Part shown: in pieces, positions 57,576 through 64,000 of the stretch
How positions within the stretch are numbered: the first letter of the stretch is position 1
How the letters are laid out: every line of letters starts with the position of its first letter
NCBI RefSeq assembly: GCF_900230225.1
Contig: NZ_OCNH01000007.1
Location: 124,001-188,000, forward strand
Direction: 5' to 3'
Length of the DNA: 64,000 bases
Origin: Spirosoma fluviale
Lineage (GTDB): Bacteria > Bacteroidota > Bacteroidia > Cytophagales > Spirosomataceae
Notes under the pieces: model-generated
What the model was told of the DNA's origin: nothing
Database searches by the model: none
Seen by the model: only the letters and a program-made list of their open reading frames with translations
Position numbers and translations under genes: made by a program

Positions 57576-58169
57576 ATGAATGCCAGGGAGAGCCAGAGTT
57601 TTTGGAATGAGAAGTGGGTACCAATTGTGTTTGAGGGCGTTGAGAATCCACCTCATTACGAAGTCTCCAACTATGGGCGGTTGCGCAGCTTTCAATCAGC
57701 TTCAGCAACAAGAGCAGGCATACAAGCCAGTGAGCCTATCGGGAAGTTTATTAAAGGTTCTGTAATTCAGGGGTATCGGTCTCTAAATATTCGCTCGGCC
57801 GGGAAAACGCTCAACCGATACGTTCATAAATTGGTTGCCGAACACTTCGTTAAGCAGGAGAAGCCCGATCAGGTATTCGTCATCCACCTGGACCACGATA
57901 AGCTGAACAACTACCATTTAAACCTGCGCTGGGTGACTAAGGATGAAATGATTGAGCACAATCGAAACAATCCCAGCCTCAAAAATCGCCAGCTACCGCG
58001 TCAAACGCGCAATTACAAGCTTACCGAAAGCAAAGTCAGGATTATCAAGAAGTTGCTGTTGAATGATAAAAACCGCTTAAAAATGATTGCGAAGCAGTTT
58101 GGCATTACACACACACAACTTAACCGCATTCGGTCGGGCGAGAACTGGAAACATGTTACGCTCGATTAG
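57576..58169 (+). CDS. NUMOD4-HNH endonuclease-like protein with C-terminal helix-turn-helix
   Basis: 197 residues. Residues about 10-45 match the NUMOD4 DNA-binding motif (WVPIVFEGVENPPHYEVSNY). An HNH_3-type nuclease motif follows: VHKLVAEHF at 83-91, then VIHLDHDKLNNYHLNLRWVT with H104, D106 and N111-N112. The last 50 residues (YKLTESKVRIIKKLLLNDKN, LKMIAKQFGITHTQLNRIRS) form a helix-turn-helix. The order is that of free-standing homing or phage HNH endonucleases. The gene sits alone in an AT-rich setting without phage genes, and catalytic residues look intact. It may be a selfish element or a domesticated regulator; I cannot tell which. Confidence 0.82.
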   Translation: MNARESQSFWNEKWVPIVFEGVENPPHYEVSNYGRLRSFQSASATRAGIQASEPIGKFIKGSVIQGYRSLNIRSAGKTLNRYVHKLVAEHFVKQEKPDQVFVIHLDHDKLNNYHLNLRWVTKDEMIEHNRNNPSLKNRQLPRQTRNYKLTESKVRIIKKLLLNDKNRLKMIAKQFGITHTQLNRIRSGENWKHVTLD

Positions 58170-58216
58170 AAAAGTCTCTATTCCGGTCGACAACCTCTGG
58201 TAGGTAATCTGCTACC

Positions 58217-61200
58217 TCAAACGTTTATCGACTCCCCTACCAGAGGTCCCGGAACACCTGCCAACGGCAGTGATACAAAAAATGAAGTCCCTACATCCTC
58301 GGTTGTCTCAAACCATATAGTTCCTCCTGCGTGTTCAACACCACGCTTGGCAATGGCCAGTCCAAGGCCAGACCCGCCCCGTTTCGTGCTGAAGTTTGGC
58401 AGAAATACCTTGCTTCTGATCGACTCGGGTATACCCGCCCCGTTATCATGAATTTCGATCTGCACATTATCGACGTTAACAAACAACTTGAGTCCAATAA
58501 TTGGTCTTCGGTCAACCGGAACTGACTGAATAGCATTGATGAGCAAATTGGTCAAAATGCGGCCAATCATTTGTCGGTCACCAATGGTCATCACGGGCCC
58601 ATTCATGATTTCACGTTGAAGCGAGATTCGCTTATCATCGGCGTATAGATCGGCCGTTTTATTAAATACGCTGGTTACTTCGAAGACCTCTTTTTTGGGC
58701 AGGGGCATCTTCGCAAATTCGGAGAACGATGTAGCAATATCACTCAGATTATCAATCTGGTCCAAAAGTGAATCAAACGCCCGGAGCATAATCCGACGGG
58801 CAGGATCGTTGGCACTTCCCGAATCATTCCCTCCCGGCAATGTTCGCTGCAGGTGTTGCAGCGTTAACTTCATCGGTGTAAGCGGGTTCTTGATTTCGTG
58901 GGCTACCTGTTTGGCCATTTCCCGCCATGCCGATTGCTTTTCGTTCTGTGCCAGCGCCTGCTTACTTTCTTCCAGTTTCACCAGCATGCGGTTGTATTCC
59001 CGAATCAATAAACCAATCTCATCATCCGATTGCCAGGGTAGCGGGTCGTTGGGTAGCTCAAGGTTTGTCTTTCTGATTTTTTGCGTCAACAACCGAAGTG
59101 GTTTCGTCAATATGTGCGAAGCGAAATAAGACAGGATCAGAAAAAAGAGAAAGAGGCCTGTGAAAATGCTCAATGCAGATGCTACAACTTCAATTATTTG
59201 ATGGTCGAGTTCGGGGCGGGCATAAAAATAAGGCACACTCAACACGCCAAGTAATCGCCCGTCGTAGGATTTGATACCGGCGTAGGCCGTCCGATATTCT
59301 TTATTACCTAACGACTCGTTTAGTAGACGTTCATTCTCTTTATCTTCAATAATGTGCGTGAAGGCTTCCGGATTGATGTATTTGGAGAGATAACCCCTTT
59401 CATAAATGATTGGGCGTGTAGATGTGTACAGGCGTCCCTGCGTGTCGAAAAGATTAATGTAAATGTCGGCGTCGCGGGCAATTTTCGCTAACTCCTCCTC
59501 CATCGACGCTTTACTTCTTTTTTTTGCATTGACATGCTCATCCAGGTACGTCAGAAAATTGGCGGCTATATTCCGCGTATTACTGATGTAGGCACTCTCC
59601 TGATTGGCTACGTAATTTGAGTTTATCACCTTTACAATTATGACGATTACGAACAGTAGCGGCAGGAAAAAGGCAACATTCAGCAGAATCTGGATTCGGG
59701 TTGAATAGTTGATGCTAAACTGCGAAAAGCCATAATTAATCGCATAGCCCAGAATAACAATAATGACCGTGAGTACCAGTAGCAGGTACAAGAAGGAAAA
59801 ATTGGAAAATATATTTCTGAATGGATACTCGGCCGATGATACCACGACAATCCGGCCATCCTGGCTTCGCTGGGCAACATGCAGGTAGCCATTGCTCGGC
59901 ACGCCATTGACGAAAAGCGCTGAATTGTCCAGCAGAGAAAGGTCGAGTTTTCGGTCGTAATTATAGCTTCCTGTACTGAACAATCGCTTATGCCTTTGTG
60001 CCTGCCCCTGCGAATAACTTCCGGACAAAGGGCCGCTAAAAAAAGCGTAACTATAATCCTGCGTATCAACACTCTGATTAAACTTGGTATCAATAAGCAA
60101 GTCGGGGTAAACACTTTTAGGGCGTTCATTGCGAAGGCGAAGGTCCAACATAACATACCCAAGGGTGTCTTCGGCAAAACCTGGTGTGTTTTCATTAGAC
60201 GCCAACTGTAACTCCGGCAACCGAATGGCAACAAAGCACACATATTGCTTGACAAATTGATTGCTAACTTCGTTGATAAAGTAAATGCCGGCATGTTCTG
60301 TCTGATAAGCTTCTCGCTGATACCGTTTGGTAAACGTCGTTAACGAAGCCGCATCGGGACTGATGTCGAGCGGATGACCATTAGCCCGGAATGAAAACAC
60401 TTCAATGTCATATTTGTCGAAGTAGTTGTCCAGGTGAAGGCTTTTAACGCGTTGTTGAATACGCTCACGTACGAGCAGGGTGTCGATCTGTAACGCACGA
60501 CTGATTTCAACATCGCGCTGAATAGACTCCTGAGCTTTCGTCATCAGAAATTCGCCAAACTCATCGTTCTCGGCTAACAGTTGGGTGGCAAATTCCTGCT
60601 CGTGAATGAGTTGTTTTTTTATCTCCTGGTTATAGACGACATATGCGGTCATTACGGCGCAGACAAAAGCCGCCAGAAACAGATAAATGGATGTTTTATA
60701 CCGAAACGTATAGAGTGTCTTGGTAAACTGGCTCACGTAAACGAGCAGGAAATAGATGCCATTCAGCAGAATAACACTCTCCAGCGGCAAGCCCAAAACA
60801 ACCCAGAGTCCGCAACTAATGAGTGTACCCACTAAAATCAGCAGTACGCCTACCCCTATTCGTTTCATCCGGTTATAGCGCAAAAACAGACTTGCCAGCA
60901 GGTGGGTAGTCAGAAAGTAGATGAACGATACCGTGATAAAAACAATCAGGCAAACAATTTTCAGGAAAGAGAAGTGAATGTTAAGGGTAATGTCGAGGGT
61001 AAACTGCGATTTCTCGTAAATATTATTTAGCTCAACATAGCACATCGTAAAAGCTCCGTAGCTGGCTATTACACATGCCACCGACATGATCATCCTTGAG
61101 CCGTTTGCCAGATGTATCAGGTAATCATAAAGGTGCGAACGGTAATAATACCGAACCCAGTAAAATACCAGTGTTGCAATGACAAGTGCATTCAATAGCA

Positions 61201-62065
61201 AGTCGCCCAGTGAGGGGACCATTACCGAGGACGCGTAAAATTTAGGATTAAAGAGATCTGTTTCGAAGAACAGGAAGGGTACGCCAAAATAAAGCATGAC
61301 CGCTCTTAGCAGCAGTAAATAAGCCGCAAGGCAAATGAAGCCTAACTCATACCTGCGTTTCCGCTTGAGCCGGATCATCAGCCGAAAAACGTACAGGCCG
61401 AAAAAAATTACGGCCAGCGTTGCCAGTATAACTGTATTGACAGGCGTGCAGTGATTACGATACGCGTTTACTTTAGGCGGAACGACCGAGAACAGAAAAT
61501 TTGAAGCGTTGTCGTGAATAGACTGATACGTCCTCAGCGGCTTATCTGAAATAGACTCTGGATCAAGTGAGAACAGGTCAGGATTGTAACTTGACTGTAA
61601 ATAGGAATTGTTGCTGTGATAGTATCGGTAAATGGTAATAAGCGAGAAGACATCGAGTTCATCGGCCCCATCGACAACCCGCTGGTGGCTAACGATATAG
61701 CGCTCTTTTTCGAAGTTGACCAATGCCGGTTTCGTGACGTTGGCCAGCCGGGCAAAATCCGGCACAAAGCGATGGTCAGCCCAATAGATTAACTGCTTAT
61801 TTCGAAAAACAAAATACGGATAGTTGGTTGGGCGGCTGAGGTCGGCAAATGAAGGATTGTGCTTTCGCTTAAGCAACGTCGTCACGCTATCGAGTTCACT
61901 GGCACTTACCTGTAGTTCTTCCTTTACACGCTGCTGGATAGAGCTTAAATACTGTTCATCCGTAGCTCCAGGCGCGTTTTGCTCCAGCAGGAAGAAGCAC
62001 ACAATAGATAACGTGGCAGCCAGTAAGGCTAACAGCAAAAAAATATGTTCTTCTAGGCGCTTCAC
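58217..62065 (-). CDS. Large membrane-bound NtrY-like sensor histidine kinase
   Basis: 1282 residues from a GTG start. An N-terminal helix and a short periplasmic loop are followed by a cluster of about eight membrane helices (roughly 230-480), a large extracytoplasmic domain and two further helices. Then come a HAMP linker (LRLLTQKIRKTNLELPNDPL), a HisKA box (KQVAHEIKNPLTPMKLTLQH, His near 1055) and a GHKL ATPase (NLLINAIQSVPV, DNGAGIP, GGSGLGLAIAKRG). The kinase end resembles NtrY. Most NtrY proteins have about 750 residues, so this one is much longer. No response regulator lies nearby. The signal is unknown. Confidence 0.88.
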   Translation of the reverse strand: MKRLEEHIFLLLALLAATLSIVCFFLLEQNAPGATDEQYLSSIQQRVKEELQVSASELDSVTTLLKRKHNPSFADLSRPTNYPYFVFRNKQLIYWADHRFVPDFARLANVTKPALVNFEKERYIVSHQRVVDGADELDVFSLITIYRYYHSNNSYLQSSYNPDLFSLDPESISDKPLRTYQSIHDNASNFLFSVVPPKVNAYRNHCTPVNTVILATLAVIFFGLYVFRLMIRLKRKRRYELGFICLAAYLLLLRAVMLYFGVPFLFFETDLFNPKFYASSVMVPSLGDLLLNALVIATLVFYWVRYYYRSHLYDYLIHLANGSRMIMSVACVIASYGAFTMCYVELNNIYEKSQFTLDITLNIHFSFLKIVCLIVFITVSFIYFLTTHLLASLFLRYNRMKRIGVGVLLILVGTLISCGLWVVLGLPLESVILLNGIYFLLVYVSQFTKTLYTFRYKTSIYLFLAAFVCAVMTAYVVYNQEIKKQLIHEQEFATQLLAENDEFGEFLMTKAQESIQRDVEISRALQIDTLLVRERIQQRVKSLHLDNYFDKYDIEVFSFRANGHPLDISPDAASLTTFTKRYQREAYQTEHAGIYFINEVSNQFVKQYVCFVAIRLPELQLASNENTPGFAEDTLGYVMLDLRLRNERPKSVYPDLLIDTKFNQSVDTQDYSYAFFSGPLSGSYSQGQAQRHKRLFSTGSYNYDRKLDLSLLDNSALFVNGVPSNGYLHVAQRSQDGRIVVVSSAEYPFRNIFSNFSFLYLLLVLTVIIVILGYAINYGFSQFSINYSTRIQILLNVAFFLPLLFVIVIIVKVINSNYVANQESAYISNTRNIAANFLTYLDEHVNAKKRSKASMEEELAKIARDADIYINLFDTQGRLYTSTRPIIYERGYLSKYINPEAFTHIIEDKENERLLNESLGNKEYRTAYAGIKSYDGRLLGVLSVPYFYARPELDHQIIEVVASALSIFTGLFLFFLILSYFASHILTKPLRLLTQKIRKTNLELPNDPLPWQSDDEIGLLIREYNRMLVKLEESKQALAQNEKQSAWREMAKQVAHEIKNPLTPMKLTLQHLQRTLPGGNDSGSANDPARRIMLRAFDSLLDQIDNLSDIATSFSEFAKMPLPKKEVFEVTSVFNKTADLYADDKRISLQREIMNGPVMTIGDRQMIGRILTNLLINAIQSVPVDRRPIIGLKLFVNVDNVQIEIHDNGAGIPESIRSKVFLPNFSTKRGGSGLGLAIAKRGVEHAGGTIWFETTEDVGTSFFVSLPLAGVPGPLVGESINV

Positions 62066-62177
62066 AAACTGGTAGAATTGTCTTCGGAAGAACCGTTCCT
62101 AAAATCATGCCAGAATTCCGACAACAGTCGTTTGTGTGGTATTATCTGATTAATAGATCCGAATGCCAGTCAACAAC

Positions 62178-62456
62178 TTACCCCTTTTCAACCGTGAAGC
62201 CGCCGGGTTCATAGCCAATTTGTGCCCCCAATACATACAGTAAATGTTTGCGGTCAATAATGACCTGCACACCTTCTACGTTATAGACTTCGTCGGAAGG
62301 GCCGGGAAGGTCAAAGCCCAGCAGCCAGGATGAACCGCAGCCTCCTCCCCGAACACCAACGCGCAAACCGTATTCGCCAGGAATTTTATTGGCACGTAGT
62401 GTGTCATGAATTTGCTGACGCGCTGCTGGATTAACAGTAACCGGATTATCGAGCAT
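62178..62456 (-). CDS. HesB/IscA-like protein lacking the C-terminal CxC
   Basis: 92 residues. The A-type carrier fold is visible with LRVGVRGGGCGSSWLLGFD and Cys40 in GGGC. The normal ending CGCGxSF that provides the other two cluster ligands is replaced by EPGGFTVEKG. The protein therefore has one of the three usual Cys. It may not carry an Fe-S cluster on its own. Such shortened forms exist in Bacteroidota. The neighbours (sensor kinase and a small conserved gene) give no hint of function. Confidence 0.8.
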   Translation of the reverse strand: MLDNPVTVNPAARQQIHDTLRANKIPGEYGLRVGVRGGGCGSSWLLGFDLPGPSDEVYNVEGVQVIIDRKHLLYVLGAQIGYEPGGFTVEKG

Positions 62457-62559
62457 TTGAGTAAACGACTAAAAAAGTCTATCTAACCAGTTAGCTGGTT
62501 GACAATGACTGATTGACTACCGTAAAATTACCTTTTTCTGCTAAACACGTTTGCCTTTT

Positions 62560-63084
62560 ATGGACCTATTGAGTGATTTCTTAAAGTTAATAGTACCCGC
62601 CGGACTGGTTTTATACGGCATGTATTTAACCGTCAAATTATTACTGGAACGTGAGGCCAGTCGCTACCAGTTCGAAGTTAAGAACCGATATACAGAAACC
62701 GTAGTACCCATACGCCTGCAAGCCTACGAACGAATGGTGTTATTTCTGGAACGGATTAGCCCCAATAATTTATTGTTACGTCTGGGAGGAAGTTCAACGA
62801 CCGTTCTGGAACTCCAGCAGCGGCTTTTGCAGGAGATCAGAGATGAATACAACCACAATCTGTCTCAACAGGTGTACATGAGCCAAACCACCTGGGATCA
62901 GGTTCAGGCGGCCATGAACGATGTGATGGTATTGATTAATCAGGCATCCGGCGACACCCGTCCCGATGCCCCTGCTCTTGAGCTCTCCAAGCGGATCTTC
63001 GAGCGAATCATTCAACAAGACAGGCAACCCACATACGAAGCGCTGAAAGCCGTAAAAGAAGAGATTCAGGTTATGTTCATGTGA
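62560..63084 (+). CDS. Conserved Bacteroidota membrane-anchored protein of unknown function
   Basis: 174 residues from the ATG at 62560 (a TTG nine bases upstream is the alternative). One membrane helix (LIVPAGLVLYGMYLTVKLLL) is followed by a charged alpha-helical cytoplasmic part with QFEVKNRYTETVVPIRLQAY and LQQRLLQEIRDEYNHNLSQQ. It looks like a DUF7935-type protein common in the phylum; I am not certain of that family number. The function is not known. The stop codon is followed within five bases by an inverted repeat. Confidence 0.7.
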   Translation: MDLLSDFLKLIVPAGLVLYGMYLTVKLLLEREASRYQFEVKNRYTETVVPIRLQAYERMVLFLERISPNNLLLRLGGSSTTVLELQQRLLQEIRDEYNHNLSQQVYMSQTTWDQVQAAMNDVMVLINQASGDTRPDAPALELSKRIFERIIQQDRQPTYEALKAVKEEIQVMFM

Positions 63085-63088
63085 AAAG

Positions 63089-63166
63089 CAGAGGGCATGG
63101 GGTTAGGAGCAGAGGGTTAGACTTTCCATCCCTTTGCCCATAACCCTCTGCCCCATTCCCTAAAAC
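63089..63166. repeat. Imperfect purine-rich hairpin between convergent genes
   Basis: GCAGAGGGTTA-type motifs on the left (63089-63120) pair imperfectly with TAACCCTCTGCCCC on the right (63140-63160). It lies between the small conserved gene and HMG-CoA lyase and overlaps the lyase stop codon. Confidence 0.55.
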
Positions 63167-64000
63167 ACCCCCGCCGATAAGGTCAAAGCTTTCTGAAAGG
63201 ACTCCTGATTGATCGTTAGGTTGACGCCTTCCTGAGCCAGCGTCTGGATAATTTCTTCGGTGGGCAGGTTGCCCGTAAGCTGATCGGCGGCCATCGGACA
63301 CCCGCCAAAGCCCCGCAGTGCCCCGTCAACTCGCCGGACGCCTGCCCGCACGGCGGCCCGGACTTTGGCGGGTGCCTCTCCCGGTCGTGCGTGCAGATGC
63401 GCTCCAAACTCAACCTGTGGAAACCGACTGATCAGGGGCTGAAACAAAGCTTCAATTGCCTCGGGCGTCGATGAGCCGACGGTATCGGAAGGGGCAATGA
63501 TGCGAACACCCAACTCGACTAATTGCTCCGTGAACTCACCAACGAGGTCCGGGCTGTAGGCATCTCCATAGGGATTCCCGAAGCCCATCGACAGATAAAC
63601 CACCAGTTCTTTTCCTGTCCTCTCACACAACGATTGCATCTCGGCTACTTCAGTAAAGGCCTGCGCGATCGACTTATTAGTATTGCGTTGCTGGAACGTT
63701 TCGGATACAGAAAGTGGAAAACCAACATACTGAATAAGGCCGGAAGCAACGGCCTGTTCGGCCCCGCGAACGTTGGCAACAATAGCCAGCAACCGGGTTT
63801 TGGTGGTAGACATGTTCAACCCCGCCAGTACCTCAGGCGTGTCGCGCATCTGCGGAATGGCTTTAGGCGACACGAAACTCCCAAAATCAAGTGTGTCGAA
63901 GCCAACGGCCAGCAATGCATTCAGATACCTGATTTTGAGGTCTGTCGGCACAAAGTGCCCCAGACCCTGCATGGCATCGCGGGGACATTCGATGAGTTTC
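63160..64000 (-). CDS. Hydroxymethylglutaryl-CoA lyase (partial, start outside window)
   Basis: The frame is open to the right edge. The visible part begins KLIECPRDAMQGLGHFVPTD, with the RDxxQ signature of the HMG-CoA lyase/DRE-TIM family, so only a few residues are missing. Later blocks are FVSPKAIPQM, SFGNPYGDAYSP-like metal loop (MGFGNPYGDAYSP) and HLHARPGEAPAK. The enzyme splits HMG-CoA to acetoacetate and acetyl-CoA in leucine degradation. The catalytic Cys loop near the end appears as GCPMAADQLTGN. It fits the family well. Confidence 0.9.
   Translation of the reverse strand, partial: KLIECPRDAMQGLGHFVPTDLKIRYLNALLAVGFDTLDFGSFVSPKAIPQMRDTPEVLAGLNMSTTKTRLLAIVANVRGAEQAVASGLIQYVGFPLSVSETFQQRNTNKSIAQAFTEVAEMQSLCERTGKELVVYLSMGFGNPYGDAYSPDLVGEFTEQLVELGVRIIAPSDTVGSSTPEAIEALFQPLISRFPQVEFGAHLHARPGEAPAKVRAAVRAGVRRVDGALRGFGGCPMAADQLTGNLPTEEIIQTLAQEGVNLTINQESFQKALTLSAGVF

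Overview
The window looks like chromosomal DNA of a Spirosoma-like member of the Cytophagales (phylum Bacteroidota). This rests on the SusC/SusD pair, SusC/Oar-type TonB receptors, a long NtrY-like kinase, remnants of a hybrid two-component system, a PafA-type phosphatase, TAnnTTTG promoter boxes and the lack of obvious Shine-Dalgarno sequences. Assignment to Spirosoma is inference from protein style, not from a search. I see no rRNA, tRNA, CRISPR array, insertion sequence or prophage. The two ends cut an RND efflux gene (left) and an HMG-CoA lyase gene (right).

Layout. 1-7.5 kb is accessory and partly decayed: RND tail, GH88 hydrolase, Tat-exported esterase, a membrane protein, then two neighbouring genes (hybrid histidine kinase and outer-membrane receptor) each reduced to its two ends, a small secreted NTF2-like protein and a lipocalin-like remnant. 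7.5-16.9 kb is a run of same-strand genes: SDR, cytochrome c/PQQ dehydrogenase, RidA, 2-keto-acid decarboxylase, flavin amine oxidase, FIST sensor and a soluble histidine kinase. 17-18 kb is an HTH/DUF2975 pair with a tandem palindromic operator. 18.3-25.4 kb holds a phosphohexomutase and a SusC/SusD pair whose SusC gene carries an in-frame amber codon. 25.5-44 kb is mostly core genes: tsaE, ald, gyrB, ppk1, a CNT nucleoside transporter, acyl-CoA ligase, phosphodiesterase, ftsH, rsfS, birA, PafA-like phosphatase, fatty acid hydroxylase family, polyprenyl synthetase. 44-51 kb holds patatin, metallo-hydrolase, GDPD and an Oar-like receptor. 51-64 kb holds selD, an esterase, an RsmI-like methyltransferase, an MBL hydrolase, pssA, purS, fabH, a CoA-binding protein, an HNH/HTH protein, an NtrY-like kinase, an IscA-like protein, a conserved small protein and HMG-CoA lyase.

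The most interesting unit is 10.7-16.9 kb. An L-amino-acid-oxidase-like flavoenzyme, RidA (imine hydrolysis) and a 2-keto-acid decarboxylase form a plausible oxidative route from amino acid to aldehyde. The last gene of that set is tightly followed by a FIST sensor and a soluble histidine kinase, so the module may sense its own substrate or product. The upstream SDR and PQQ dehydrogenase could interconvert aldehydes and alcohols. All of this pathway logic is inference.

The second theme is DNA structure. Many genes end, often within 0-10 bases of the stop codon, in long near-perfect hairpins of unrelated sequence. One is a 70-base perfect palindrome without a loop. Two others are copies of one repeat family with a conserved loop, and one of these has become the coded C-terminus of a membrane enzyme.
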